A DNA stretch of 64,000 nucleotides from Pseudochelatococcus lubricantis (GCF_042432495.1 NZ_JBHLXC010000002.1:1178001-1242000); one strand, 5' to 3'. Positions 26,075 to 34,809 are shown, numbered from the stretch's first letter. Translations and numbers: made by a program. The notes: generated by a model not told the origin, from the letters alone.

Positions 26075-28567
26075 ATGTCGAGGACCACGTCGGTGAGCGG
26101 CCCCGAAGGGCAACAGGTGAAGGCACAACAGGCGGGCCAGCAGCTTGAGCGCGCCGTGCGGCGCACGCGGATCGCGCTGTACGGCGAGCGCGTCTGGCCG
26201 CGCCTGTGGTGGCCGCTCGGCGTCGCGGGCATCTTCCTCGCCGTCTCCTGGCTCGGGTTGTGGGCGCTGTTGCCGGCTGGCGGGCGCATGGCGGGCGTTA
26301 TCGTCTTCGCGCTGGCCTTCGTCGCCGCGATCGTGCCCGCCGTCGCCGTGCGCTATCCCTCGCGGCGCGAGGCGCTGCGGGCGCTCGACGGCGGGGCGGA
26401 CGGCGCCGGTCTGGCCGATCCCGCGAGCGCGCTCGCGGATACGCAGGCGATGGGGCAGCACGATGCCGCCAGCCGCGCGCTGTGGACGCTGCATCAGCGC
26501 CGGGCGGCGGAGGCGATCTCGAAGCTGCCGCCGCGCTTCCCGCGTCCGCTGACGGCACAGTACGACCGTTACGGCCTGCGCGGGGCGCTGATCGTGGCGC
26601 TCGTCGCGGCGGCTTTCATCGCGGGGACGGAGCGGGGCAGGCGGCTGGCGCTTGCCTTCGACTGGCGCTTCGAGGCCTCCGGCGATCCTGTGGCGGCGCG
26701 CGTCGACGGCTGGATCGACCCGCCCGCCTACACGCGCCTGCCGCCGGTCATGCTCGATCTCACCCGCGCCGGAACGCGGGACGTCTCGGTGCCCGCCGGC
26801 AGCGTGCTGGTGCTGCGTTCCGCCGGCGGCGCGGCGGAGGACGTGGCGATATCCGGCGGCTTCGTAGCCCGGCCTGCGGAGCAGCCCGCCGCCGACGGCA
26901 TCCATGAGAACCGCTATACCATCGAGGGCTCGGGAACCGTCGCGCGCGACACGGGCGACGGCCGGGCGACCCTTGGCATCGCCGTCGTTCCGGACAGGCC
27001 GCCCGTCATCGCCTTCGTCGGGCCGCCGGAAGCCACGCGGCGCGGTGGGCTCACCGTCGTCTTCCGCGCCGGTGACGATTACGGCGTCACGGCCGCGCAG
27101 GGCGTCGTTTCCCTGCCCGGCGAGGATACGGCGCAGGCGCTCGTGCCGCCGCCCGTTGTCGCCCTGCCGCTGCCCCGCGTCGGGGAGGCGGAGCAGGAGC
27201 TGCGTACCACCGCCGACCTCGCAGCGCATCCGTGGGCAGGTGCCACCGTGCAGTTCACGCTCGTGGCGCGGGACGGTGCCGGACAGGAGGGGCGCAGCGA
27301 AACGCTGACCGTGACGCTGCCGCAGCGCCCGTTCACCAACCCGCTGGCGAAGGCGCTGGTCGAACAGCGCCGCAACCTCGTCTTCCATCCGCACGACTGG
27401 CGCGATGTACGGCTCGCGCTGCGCGCGCTGATGATCGCGCCGGACATCTTCACGCCCGACAGCGCTGTCTATCTGGGGCTGGTGACGGCGGAGCGGATGC
27501 TCTCCTCCGCCTCCAGCGGGGAGGGCCTTGTCGCCGTCGCCGATTTCCTGTGGGGCATGGCGCTCAGGATCGAGGACGGCGACGCCGGCGATACGGAACG
27601 CGCCCTGCGCGCCGCCCAGCAGGCGCTGCAGGAGGCCATCGACCGCAATGCGCCGGCGGACGAGATCGCGCGTCTCGCCCAGGCGCTGCGCGAGGCGATG
27701 AACCGTCATCTGTCGGAAATGGCCCGCAATCAGGCGCGCAACCGCGATCCGGCGGCGCAGCGACAGGGCGGCACCCCCACGCAGACCGTCACGCCCGAGG
27801 AACTCGCGGCGATGATCGACCGCATGGAACAGATGGCGCGCGAGGGCGATCTCGCCGGGGCGGACAGGCTGCTGCAGCAGCTCAACAATATCCTCAACAA
27901 TCTGCAGATGGCGCAGGGCGCGCCGCAGCAGGGGTCGCAGGCCGGGGAGGCCGGCCGGGCGATGCGCTCGCTCGACGAGATGATCCGCAACCAGCAGCGC
28001 CTGCGCGACGACACCTACCGGCAGAACGGCGAGGCCTCCGAGGGTGGCGAGGGGAACGCCGGCGGCGGGGAGCGCAACGGCGATCTCTCCGGCCGCCAGC
28101 AGGCCCTGCGCAACCAGCTGGAGCGCCTGCAGCGCGGCCTTTCCGAGCAGGGGCTGGAGGGCGAGCCGGGCCTCGGCGCGGCCGAGCGCGCGATGCGCGA
28201 TGCCGAGGAAAGGCTCGCTGACGGCGACGGAGACGGGGCGGTCGATGCCCAGGGCCGGGCGCTGGAGGCGTTGCTGGACGGCGCGCAGGGGCTCGCCCGG
28301 CAGATGCGGCAGGCGCAGCAGGGCGAGAACGGGGAGCCGGGTTCGCAGCCGGGAACCGGCGAGCCGGGACCGGGCGAACAGGATCCGCTCGGCCGCTCGA
28401 CAGGCCAGCGCCGCTGGTCCGACGGCGAGACGCGCGTGCCCGGCGCAGACGAATCGGCCATCGTGCGTGCGCGCCGCATTCTGGAGGAGCTGCGCCGGCG
28501 GCTGGGCGACCCCACGCGCCCCGCGGAGGAGCGCGACTATCTGGAGCGCCTGTTGCGCCGCGACTGA
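26075..28567 (+). CDS. TIGR02302/DUF4175 family large membrane protein
   Basis: 830 residues. Two membrane helices lie at about 50-92 and a third at about 170-190. A large extracytoplasmic region follows, and the last 300 residues are Gln/Gly/Glu-rich with heptad-like helices (for example RMEQMAREGDLAGADRLLQQL). This is the layout of the alphaproteobacterial TIGR02302 (DUF4175) family, often found near lysA. Its function is unknown; a cell-envelope role is likely from topology. A 65-residue twin-helix protein is encoded 19 bp downstream. Confidence 0.85.
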   Translation: MSRTTSVSGPEGQQVKAQQAGQQLERAVRRTRIALYGERVWPRLWWPLGVAGIFLAVSWLGLWALLPAGGRMAGVIVFALAFVAAIVPAVAVRYPSRREALRALDGGADGAGLADPASALADTQAMGQHDAASRALWTLHQRRAAEAISKLPPRFPRPLTAQYDRYGLRGALIVALVAAAFIAGTERGRRLALAFDWRFEASGDPVAARVDGWIDPPAYTRLPPVMLDLTRAGTRDVSVPAGSVLVLRSAGGAAEDVAISGGFVARPAEQPAADGIHENRYTIEGSGTVARDTGDGRATLGIAVVPDRPPVIAFVGPPEATRRGGLTVVFRAGDDYGVTAAQGVVSLPGEDTAQALVPPPVVALPLPRVGEAEQELRTTADLAAHPWAGATVQFTLVARDGAGQEGRSETLTVTLPQRPFTNPLAKALVEQRRNLVFHPHDWRDVRLALRALMIAPDIFTPDSAVYLGLVTAERMLSSASSGEGLVAVADFLWGMALRIEDGDAGDTERALRAAQQALQEAIDRNAPADEIARLAQALREAMNRHLSEMARNQARNRDPAAQRQGGTPTQTVTPEELAAMIDRMEQMAREGDLAGADRLLQQLNNILNNLQMAQGAPQQGSQAGEAGRAMRSLDEMIRNQQRLRDDTYRQNGEASEGGEGNAGGGERNGDLSGRQQALRNQLERLQRGLSEQGLEGEPGLGAAERAMRDAEERLADGDGDGAVDAQGRALEALLDGAQGLARQMRQAQQGENGEPGSQPGTGEPGPGEQDPLGRSTGQRRWSDGETRVPGADESAIVRARRILEELRRRLGDPTRPAEERDYLERLLRRD

Positions 28568-28586
28568 ACGGAGGCGGGAGGAAGCC

Positions 28587-28784
28587 ATGGGTGCACTCGG
28601 TTATGTCCTGGTGCCGGTCATGCTGGCGGCCGTCGCGGTCGTGCTGGTGCTCGGCCTCGTCAACATGATGCGCGGCGGCAGCCCGGAACGGTCGCAGAAG
28701 CTGATGCAGCTTCGCGTGCTGTTCCAGTTCGCCGCTGTCGTCGTCGTGCTGCTGGTGCTGTGGATCGGCGCCGGCAGCCATTGA
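28587..28784 (+). CDS. Twin-transmembrane small protein (HIG1-like)
   Basis: 65 residues made almost wholly of two membrane helices (about 4-26 and 41-62) joined by a short loop MMRGGSPERSQKLMQLR. The QLR-containing loop and topology match the HIG1-like twin-helix proteins of alphaproteobacteria, whose mitochondrial relatives act on cytochrome oxidase supercomplexes. The start has a strong GGGAGGAAG site. It lies between the TIGR02302 gene and the cobalamin adenosyltransferase on the same strand. Confidence 0.82.
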   Translation: MGALGYVLVPVMLAAVAVVLVLGLVNMMRGGSPERSQKLMQLRVLFQFAAVVVVLLVLWIGAGSH

Positions 28785-28819
28785 AACGCGATATCGATCC
28801 GGACGGTGACAATTTCATC

Positions 28820-29392
28820 ATGGTTCGCCTCAACCGCATCTACACCCGCACCGGCGACGACGGCACCACCGGCCTGACCGGCGGCGAGCGCCGCCGCAAG
28901 GACGATCTGCGCATCGAGGCAGTCGGCGCGGTCGACGAGGCCAACGCGGCCCTCGGTCTCGCCCGGCTCCATGCCGCCGGCGACATCGACGCGGCGCTGG
29001 CGCGCGTGCAGAACGACCTGTTCGATCTTGGCGCCGACCTGTCGACGCCGGGCGGCGCGGAACCACAGCCTTTCGAGGCGCTGCGCGTCGTCGAGGCGCA
29101 GGTGGAACGGCTGGAGCGGGAGATCGACGCCTTCAATGCGGCGCTGGCGCCGCTGCGTTCCTTCGTGCTGCCCGGCGGCTCGCCCGCCGCGGCGGCGCTG
29201 CATGTGGCGCGCACCGTTTGCCGGCGGGCGGAACGGGTTGCGGTGGCGCTGGCGGCGCGGGAGCCGGGGCAGGTGTCGCCGGTGGCGCTGCGCTATCTCA
29301 ACAGGCTGTCGGACCTGCTGTTCGTGCTTGCCCGGGCGGCGAACGACAACGGCGCGCTGGACGTGCTGTGGCGGCCGGGCGCAAACCGTTGA
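28820..29392 (+). CDS. Cob(I)yrinic acid a,c-diamide adenosyltransferase, PduO type
   Basis: 190 residues. The N-terminal ATP-binding motif VRLNRIYTRTGDDGTTGLTGG is diagnostic of PduO/MMAB-type adenosyltransferases; the conserved helix motif is VDEANAALGLAR, and the C-terminal RYLNRLSDLLFVLAR matches too. It transfers adenosyl from ATP to cob(I)alamin to make coenzyme B12. The start at 28820 is chosen by homology; its ribosome-binding site is weak. The rhomboid gene follows. Confidence 0.93.
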   Translation: MVRLNRIYTRTGDDGTTGLTGGERRRKDDLRIEAVGAVDEANAALGLARLHAAGDIDAALARVQNDLFDLGADLSTPGGAEPQPFEALRVVEAQVERLEREIDAFNAALAPLRSFVLPGGSPAAAALHVARTVCRRAERVAVALAAREPGQVSPVALRYLNRLSDLLFVLARAANDNGALDVLWRPGANR

Positions 29393-29436
29393 CGGAACCC
29401 TTATGACGACGGAGCCGGACGCCGCAGTGAGTCGCC

Positions 29437-30171
29437 ATGTTCATTCCGATCTATGACGGCCTTGCCTATCGTACGATCCGCGTCGCCTGGGCGACATGGA
29501 GCGTGCTGGCGCTGTCGTGCCTGTTCTACGCCGCCTATGCGTTGCGCCTCCTGCCCGGCAGGCTCGCGGACGAGACGTGGCTCTCGGCGGCTTTCGGCGT
29601 CATCCCGGCGGTGCTGCTCGGCAGCGCCGCCCTGCCGGATGGGCTGCCGCTGGTGCCGGAGCCGGCGACGCTGGTCAGCGGGCAGTTCGTACATCTCGGC
29701 TTCCTGCACCTCGCCGGCAACATGCTGTTCCTCGCCGTGTTCGGCGACAACGTGGAGGACGCGATGGGCCATGCGCGCTTCGCGTTGTTCTATCTCGCCT
29801 GCGGCGCGGCGGGGGCGCTGGCCTATGCGGCGGGCCACCCGGAGTCTCTGCGCCCGCTGGTCGGCGGCTCGGGCGCGGTGTCCGGGCTCGCCGCCGCCTA
29901 TCTGCTGCTCTATCCGCGCGCCCGGGTGTGGGGCCTGTTCCTCAACCGCATTCCGCTGCAGGTGCCGGCGCTGTGGGCCATAGGCTTCTGGATCGCATTC
30001 CAGATTGTCCAGGCGTGGTTTGGCAGCGACGACGTGGGCTGGCTGGCGCATCTGGGCGGATTCGCGGCCGGCGGCGCGCTGGTTCTCGTGCTGCGGCGGC
30101 GCGACCAGCCGCTTTTCGGCGCGGGCATCGGCAAAGGCATGGGAAAACCGGCGGTGGCGGACGATCCGTGA
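29437..30171 (+). CDS. Rhomboid-family intramembrane serine protease
   Basis: 244 residues with six or seven membrane helices. The catalytic pair is Ser145 in GGSGAVSG and His205 in AHLGGFAAGG. The HxxxN region HLGFLHLAGNMLFLAVFG is also conserved. It should cleave membrane proteins within the inner membrane; no substrate can be named. It ends in a short charged cytoplasmic tail. A hairpin at 30213-30231 (CAGCCGT pairing with ACGGCTG) followed by three Ts may terminate its transcript. Confidence 0.92.
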   Translation: MFIPIYDGLAYRTIRVAWATWSVLALSCLFYAAYALRLLPGRLADETWLSAAFGVIPAVLLGSAALPDGLPLVPEPATLVSGQFVHLGFLHLAGNMLFLAVFGDNVEDAMGHARFALFYLACGAAGALAYAAGHPESLRPLVGGSGAVSGLAAAYLLLYPRARVWGLFLNRIPLQVPALWAIGFWIAFQIVQAWFGSDDVGWLAHLGGFAAGGALVLVLRRRDQPLFGAGIGKGMGKPAVADDP

Positions 30172-30212
30172 ATGGAGATTGACAAGCGCGAACCGGCGTC
30201 GTTACGTTCGCG

Positions 30213-30234
30213 CAGCCGTCTCAAACGGCTGTTT
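30213..30234 (+). terminator. Possible terminator after rhomboid gene
   Basis: A 7-bp GC-rich stem (CAGCCGT/ACGGCTG) with a 5-nt loop, then GTTT. It is 42 bp past the rhomboid stop codon and 160 bp ahead of etfB. The short U-run makes it a weak intrinsic terminator. Confidence 0.4.
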
Positions 30235-30392
30235 GGGAAGCGGCGGCCGGGGCGGATGGGAATGCGTGAGCAAACAGAATACCAGCCGGAAATTTATTCA
30301 GTTGCTTTCCCTTGCAGGAGACGTTCAGTATAAAAAGTGAAGGCAAGGCTTTACTTGAGATAAGTTCCAATAAAGTCCAACGGAGGTCGTCA

Positions 30393-31139
30393 ATGAAGTT
30401 GCTGGTGCCCGTCAAGCGGGTGGTCGACTACAACGTCAAGATTCGCGTCAAGCCCGATGGTACGGGGGTTGACCTTGCCAATGTCAAACAGTCGATGAAC
30501 CCGTTCGACGAAATTGCTGTCGAGGAGGCGTTGCGCCTCAAGGAGGCGGGCAAGGCGACGGAGGTCGTCGTGGTCTCGATCGGCCCGGCGCAGGCGACGG
30601 AAACCCTCCGCACCGGCCTTGCCATGGGCGCCGATCGCGGCATCCTCGTCAAGGCCGAAGGGCGGGTGGAGCCGCTGGCCGTGGCCAAGGTGCTGGCGAA
30701 AATCGTCGAGCAGGAGAAGCCCGACCTCGTCATTCTCGGCAAGCAGGCCATCGACGACGATTCCAACCAGACGGGCCAGATTCTCGGCGCGCTCCTCGGC
30801 TGGGCGCAGGGCACCTTCGCGTCGAAGGTGGTCGTGGGCGACGGCTCCGTGGACGTGACGCGCGAGGTCGACGGCGGCCTGCAGACCGTGTCGCTCAAGC
30901 TGCCGGCGATCGTCACCACCGACCTGCGCCTCAACGAGCCGCGCTATGCGTCGCTGCCCAACATCATGAAGGCGAAGAAGAAGCCCATCGCGGAGACCAC
31001 GCCCGAGGCGCTCGGCGTCGACGTGTCGCCGCGCCTCAAGGTGCTGAACACCGCCGAGCCGTCCAAGCGTCAGGCCGGCATCAAGGTGGCGGATGCGGCC
31101 GAACTGGTGTCGAAGCTCAAGGAAGCGGGAGTGCTCTGA
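30393..31139 (+). CDS. etfB: Electron transfer flavoprotein subunit beta
   Basis: 248 residues beginning MKLLVPVKRVVDYNVKIRVK. Conserved stretches are QSMNPFDEIAVEEALRLKE, GADRGILV, KPDLVILGKQAIDDDSNQTGQ and LPAIVTTDLRLNEPRY. With EtfA it accepts electrons from acyl-CoA and other dehydrogenases and passes them to the ETF-quinone oxidoreductase. The ATG at 30393 has GGAGG at 30382-30386. etfA starts 2 bp after the stop codon. Confidence 0.97.
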   Translation: MKLLVPVKRVVDYNVKIRVKPDGTGVDLANVKQSMNPFDEIAVEEALRLKEAGKATEVVVVSIGPAQATETLRTGLAMGADRGILVKAEGRVEPLAVAKVLAKIVEQEKPDLVILGKQAIDDDSNQTGQILGALLGWAQGTFASKVVVGDGSVDVTREVDGGLQTVSLKLPAIVTTDLRLNEPRYASLPNIMKAKKKPIAETTPEALGVDVSPRLKVLNTAEPSKRQAGIKVADAAELVSKLKEAGVL

Positions 31140-31141
31140 TC

Positions 31142-32074
31142 ATGACGACCTTGCTCATTGCCGATCACAACAATCAGGCGCTCAAGGACGGCACCGCCAA
31201 GACGCTCACCGCGGCGCGGGAACTCGGCGAGCCGGTTCACGTTCTCGTGGCGGGTGAGGGCGCGCGCGCCGCTGCCGACGCCGCCGCGAAGCTCGAAGGT
31301 GTGGAGAAGGTGCTGCTCGCCGAGGGCGCTGTCTATGCGCACGGGCTTGCCGAGCCGCTCGCGGCGCTGATCGCCGGCCTCGCCGGCAACTACCGGTCGA
31401 TCGTGGCGCCCGCGTCCTCGAACGGCAAGAACGTTCTGCCGCGCGTATCGGCGCTGCTCGACGCCGCGCAGGTGTCGGACGTCACGAAGGTGGTTTCGCC
31501 CGATACGTTCGAGCACCCGATCTACGCGGGCAACGCCATCGAGACCGTGCAGACCACGGACGCCAAGCAGGTGTTGACCGTGCGCACCGCGGCCTTCAAG
31601 GCGACGGGCGAGGGCGGTTCCGCCGCCGTCGAGAACGTCGAGGCTGCCGCTGACCCGGCGGTGTCGCAGTTCAAGGGCGAGGAAGTGGCGAAGTCGGAGC
31701 GGCCGGAACTGACGGCGGCGAAGATCATCGTTTCCGGCGGCCGCGCGCTCGGTTCGGCCGAGAAGTTCCAGGAAGTCGTCGCGCCGCTCGCGGACAAGCT
31801 GGGCGCCGCCATCGGCGCGAGCCGCGCAGCCGTGGACGCGGGCTACGCGCCCAACGACCTGCAGGTCGGCCAGACCGGCAAGGTCGTGGCGCCCGACCTC
31901 TACATCGCGCTCGGCATTTCGGGGGCTATCCAGCACCTTGCCGGCATGAAGGACTCGAAGGTCATCGTCGCCGTCAACAAGGACGAGGACGCGCCGATCT
32001 TCCAGGTGGCCGATTACGGTATCGTCGGCGATCTGTTCAAGGTGGTGCCGGAGCTGGAAAAGGCGCTCGGCTGA
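31142..32074 (+). CDS. etfA: Electron transfer flavoprotein subunit alpha
   Basis: 310 residues. The FAD-binding C-terminal domain carries VSGGRALGS, GASRAAVDAGYAPNDLQVGQ, VVAPDLYIALGISGAIQHLAG and VAVNKDEDAPIFQVADYGIV. It forms the heterodimer with EtfB, 2 bp upstream, and 3-hydroxybutyryl-CoA dehydrogenase follows, so the locus serves fatty-acid and related acyl-CoA oxidation. A terminator-like hairpin at 32081-32107 lies directly after its stop codon. Confidence 0.97.
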   Translation: MTTLLIADHNNQALKDGTAKTLTAARELGEPVHVLVAGEGARAAADAAAKLEGVEKVLLAEGAVYAHGLAEPLAALIAGLAGNYRSIVAPASSNGKNVLPRVSALLDAAQVSDVTKVVSPDTFEHPIYAGNAIETVQTTDAKQVLTVRTAAFKATGEGGSAAVENVEAAADPAVSQFKGEEVAKSERPELTAAKIIVSGGRALGSAEKFQEVVAPLADKLGAAIGASRAAVDAGYAPNDLQVGQTGKVVAPDLYIALGISGAIQHLAGMKDSKVIVAVNKDEDAPIFQVADYGIVGDLFKVVPELEKALG

Positions 32075-32080
32075 GCCTTC

Positions 32081-32107
32081 CGTCCCGCATCCTCGCGATG
32101 CGGGACG
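32081..32107 (+). terminator. Hairpin after etfA
   Basis: Arms CGTCCCGCAT and ATGCGGGACG pair perfectly (10 bp) around a 7-nt loop, 7 bp past the etfA stop codon. Only a short pyrimidine stretch (TCTTC) follows. It may attenuate or end transcription before the next gene, which starts 160 bp later. Confidence 0.5.
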
Positions 32108-32267
32108 TCTTCAGATGGATTGACTGGCCCGTCTGAAGAAAATACGTCAAAATGTATCTGTAAGGTGTCCGGCGATCCTGGGATCGGAAGCGACACTGTG
32201 CCCGCTGCCGCCCAGTCAGCCAACGGATTCACCACACCAGTCAGCAACAACGCAACGGACGGGTAAC

Positions 32268-33149
32268 ATGTCGATCGAGATTCGCAAGGTGGGCGTCATC
32301 GGGGCCGGGCAGATGGGCGGCGGCATCGCGCAGGTTGCCGCAGCCTCGGGTTACGAGGTTGCGCTCAACGACATCAGCGAGGAGCGCATCAACGCGGGTC
32401 TCGCCACCATCAACGGCAACCTCGCGCGGCAGGTGTCGAAGGGGCACCTCACGGAAGAAGAGAAGACGTTGATCCTGGCGCGCATCACGTCCGCGCCGAC
32501 CTATGAACATTTCAACGACGCCGATCTGGTGATCGAGGCGGCGGTCGAGAACGAGGACATCAAGCGCAAAATCTTCCAGGCCCTGTGCCCGGCATTGAAG
32601 CCCACCGCGCTGATCGGCACCAATACGTCGTCCATCTCGGTCACGCGCCTTGCTTCCACCACCGACCGGCCGGAGCAGTTCATCGGCATCCACTTCATGA
32701 ACCCGGTGCCGGTGATGCAGCTGGTCGAGGTCATTCGCGGCATCGCCACTTCCGAGGAAACCTTCGAGGCGACCCGCGCTCTCGTGGAGAAAATCGGCAA
32801 GAGCCTGACGGTGGCGGAGGACTTCCCCGGCTTCATCGTCAACCGCATCCTGCTGCCGATGATCAACGAGGCGATCTATACGCTTTATGAAGGTGTGGGT
32901 TCGGTGGAATCCATCGACACCGCCATGCGTCTCGGCGCGAACCATCCGATGGGCCCGCTGCAGCTCGCGGACTTCATCGGCCTCGACACCTGCCTGTCGA
33001 TCATGCAGGTGCTCTACGAGGGGCTGGCGGATTCCAAGTATCGTCCCTGCCCGCTGCTGGTGAAGTATGTCGAGGCGGGTTGGCTCGGCCGCAAGACCCG
33101 CCGTGGCTTCTACGACTATCGTGGCGAAAAGCCCGTTCCGACGCGCTGA
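32268..33149 (+). CDS. 3-hydroxybutyryl-CoA dehydrogenase
   Basis: 293 residues. The NAD-binding Rossmann motif VGVIGAGQMGGGIAQ opens the protein. The catalytic His is in FIGIHFMNPVPVMQLVEVI, and the C-terminal helical domain has PGFIVNRILLPMINEA and LGANHPMGPLQLADFIGLD. It oxidises or reduces 3-hydroxybutyryl-CoA with NAD(P)(H), in fatty-acid, PHB or aromatic degradation. It follows etfBA and is closed by a strong terminator. Confidence 0.94.
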   Translation: MSIEIRKVGVIGAGQMGGGIAQVAAASGYEVALNDISEERINAGLATINGNLARQVSKGHLTEEEKTLILARITSAPTYEHFNDADLVIEAAVENEDIKRKIFQALCPALKPTALIGTNTSSISVTRLASTTDRPEQFIGIHFMNPVPVMQLVEVIRGIATSEETFEATRALVEKIGKSLTVAEDFPGFIVNRILLPMINEAIYTLYEGVGSVESIDTAMRLGANHPMGPLQLADFIGLDTCLSIMQVLYEGLADSKYRPCPLLVKYVEAGWLGRKTRRGFYDYRGEKPVPTR

Positions 33150-33174
33150 GGCGCGTCGCGGACCCGTGAACGCT

Positions 33175-33206
33175 GAAATCCGGCCGCGAGGCCGGATTTC
33201 TTTTTT
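33175..33206 (+). terminator. Rho-independent terminator after 3-hydroxybutyryl-CoA dehydrogenase
   Basis: A perfect 11-bp stem (GAAATCCGGCC/GGCCGGATTTC) with a GCGA tetraloop, followed by six Ts. It lies 25 bp past the stop codon and ends the etfBA region. The opposite-strand DUF6456 gene ends 42 bp further on. Confidence 0.9.
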
Positions 33207-33247
33207 CGTGCCTTTTCAAGGATGCGCCGTTCCGCTCCGGCGGTATG

Positions 33248-34093
33248 TCAGCGGTCCATCCAGACCCTGATGCCGCTGCCGCGCGTCGGGCCGTTGGCCT
33301 GCGCGCCGAGGCCGTAGTGATCGGCGAGACGGCGCAGTGCGAGCTTCAGCACGACCTTGCCGGAACGGGGTGGCCAGCGGCGCTCGCGCTCCACCTCCTC
33401 GATGCGTTTCAGGAAGCCGCAGACGTCGATCAGGATACCGGCGTATTCGCTGTCGACGGCGTCAAGCGCCCGGTGAAGGCGTTGGCGCGCGGAAACCATC
33501 GCTTCCGTGGCGGGTGCAGGGCCGCCGTTGCCGCTGCCGCCGCGCGCCGGCGACCAGTTGCTGGTGACACGGGGCATGATCTGCGCCAGCGTCAGGTCGC
33601 GGCGCAGCCGCTCGCCCGCCTCGAAGCAGGCGGCATCGAGGAAGGGCACGCCGTTGCGGTCGCGCCGTTTGTGGAGCCAGGCGAGCGGGCTTTCAGCCTC
33701 GTTTACCTGCAGGGCCGGGGTGTGTCCGTCTCCGCCGGCCGGCGTCTTTTCGCGAAGCCGCCGGTCGGGGCCCGGTGTGGGGGAATCCGGCGCCGGCCCG
33801 TGTTGCAGGTGCATCAGCGCGGCGCGTCCGGCCTCGGTGATGGCGAAGGTGTTTTCCGGCGTGAGGCGCACGAGACGGCGCTTCAGCAAGGCATGGACGG
33901 TGCCGGCGGGAAGGCTGCCGCGCCCGAGCGACACGCCGCCGCGCGAACTCGACAGAATGACGCGATCCGGCATCCCGCTGCCGATCACCGCGATGTTGCC
34001 CTGTTCCGACAGATGGCCCAGCAGCCGGAGCGTATCCGCATCCCCCTGCCGTGGTTTTTCGGTTGCCTTTCCGGCATTGGTGCGGCGGCTCAT
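33248..34093 (-). CDS. DUF6456 domain protein
   Basis: 281 residues without membrane segments. The N-terminal half (about 15-85) looks like a winged-helix module (LRLLGHLSEQGNIAVI, GTVHALLKRRLVRLTPENTFAITEAGRAAL). The conserved C-terminal half carries SPLAWLHKRRDRNGVPFLDAA and ERLRRDLTLAQIMPRVT, which I associate with the Rhizobiales DUF6456 family of unknown function. Its start overlaps the upstream DnaA-like gene as ATGA (34090-34093), so both are co-translated. A DNA-binding regulatory role is plausible but inferred. Confidence 0.75.
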   Translation of the reverse strand: MSRRTNAGKATEKPRQGDADTLRLLGHLSEQGNIAVIGSGMPDRVILSSSRGGVSLGRGSLPAGTVHALLKRRLVRLTPENTFAITEAGRAALMHLQHGPAPDSPTPGPDRRLREKTPAGGDGHTPALQVNEAESPLAWLHKRRDRNGVPFLDAACFEAGERLRRDLTLAQIMPRVTSNWSPARGGSGNGGPAPATEAMVSARQRLHRALDAVDSEYAGILIDVCGFLKRIEEVERERRWPPRSGKVVLKLALRRLADHYGLGAQANGPTRGSGIRVWMDR

Positions 34094-34488
34094 TGCCCGG
34101 CCTCCGACGCGGCGGTGGCCTCTGCCGCGTCGTGCAGGCAGCGCGCGACGCGGCGGGTGAGGGCGTGTTCGAGGCAGGACAGGACGTGCCTGAAGTGCGG
34201 GTCGTCGCCGCACCGCCGCGCGACGCGCCGGCATGCATGGCCGATGGTGGCGCGGTGGCGGCCGAAGGCCCGGCCTGCCGCGGATTCCGCCAGGTTGAAG
34301 CCGGTGCGCGCGAGGTAGATCGCGCCCGCGCGGGCGAAGGCATCCCTCGCCCGGCGCCGGTGGCCGGCGCGCACCGCCGCCAGCGAAACCGCGAACGCGG
34401 ACGACACGGCGGCTTCGCATTGACGGCAGATCGCGGCTTCCCGCAGCAGGCGGCCGGCGCCGCCATGATCGAATCCGGTCCAGGACAT
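34090..34488 (-). CDS. Small helix-turn-helix protein resembling DnaA domain IV
   Basis: 132 residues. The central stretch, about residues 55-95, contains AIYLARTGFNLAESAAGRAFGRHRATIGHACRRV. This follows the pattern of DnaA domain IV, where the helix-turn-helix and DHTTVxHAC signature contact the DnaA box; here the signature reads RATIGHAC. No AAA+ ATPase domain is present. Two CxxC-like Cys are at ICRQC. The start at 34488 has an ideal GGAGG site. It is coupled to the DUF6456 gene. It probably binds DNA; the target is unknown. Confidence 0.72.
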   Translation of the reverse strand: MSWTGFDHGGAGRLLREAAICRQCEAAVSSAFAVSLAAVRAGHRRRARDAFARAGAIYLARTGFNLAESAAGRAFGRHRATIGHACRRVARRCGDDPHFRHVLSCLEHALTRRVARCLHDAAEATAASEAGQ

Positions 34489-34551
34489 CAAAACCTCCGT
34501 CGTCAGATACATAGGAAACTAATCCGAAAATCTGCACTAATGAACGCAGAA

Positions 34552-34569
34552 ATAGGATTATCATCCTAT
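34552..34569. promoter_or_regulatory. Palindrome upstream of DnaA-like/DUF6456 operon
   Basis: ATAGGAT-TATC-ATCCTAT is a perfect 7-bp inverted repeat with a 4-bp centre, 64-81 bp upstream of the DnaA-like gene start. The size and place suit a dimeric regulator operator, possibly for autoregulation; that is inference. Confidence 0.4.
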
Positions 34570-34685
34570 AAAATGGACGCAACGCTTTTCCGGAGGAGGT
34601 CGCCGTCTCCATGCGATTAACTGCGGATAAGTGGGGGGCCGCGCGGCGGCTGTGCGCGAGGGTCGTTCATGCCCGGACAAAAACA

Positions 34686-34759
34686 AGGCGGTTCGCCACT
34701 TCCGTGAAAAGCCGAAGCCCGGTGGCGGGATGACCTTTCGCAGAAGCGGCGAACCGCCT
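34686..34759. repeat. Long inverted repeat between DnaA-like and proline-rich membrane protein genes
   Basis: AGGCGGTTCGCC at 34686-34697 pairs with GGCGAACCGCCT at 34748-34759, and the pairing continues inward through CTTC/GAAG and GAAA/TTTC. The whole forms a 74-nt hairpin. It lies in the 321-bp gene-free stretch 34489-34809, downstream of the minus-strand membrane-protein gene, so it may end that transcript or be a dispersed repeat. Confidence 0.55.
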
Positions 34760-34779
34760 GTATCCTTAACGACTTGCGA

Positions 34780-34802
34780 AACCGGAAAACGCGCTTCCGG
34801 TT
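34780..34802 (-). terminator. Hairpin after proline-rich membrane protein gene
   Basis: AACCGGAA and TTCCGGTT pair (8 bp) around 7 nt, 8 bp beyond the stop codon on the minus strand. The RNA would continue with a short U-containing stretch. A weak intrinsic terminator is likely. Confidence 0.45.
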
Positions 34803-34809
34803 CGATGCG

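Noticed and set aside
25895..28588. 897-residue frame antisense to the TIGR02302 gene
   Set aside because: Arg/Ala/Leu-rich shadow produced by codon bias; no domain.
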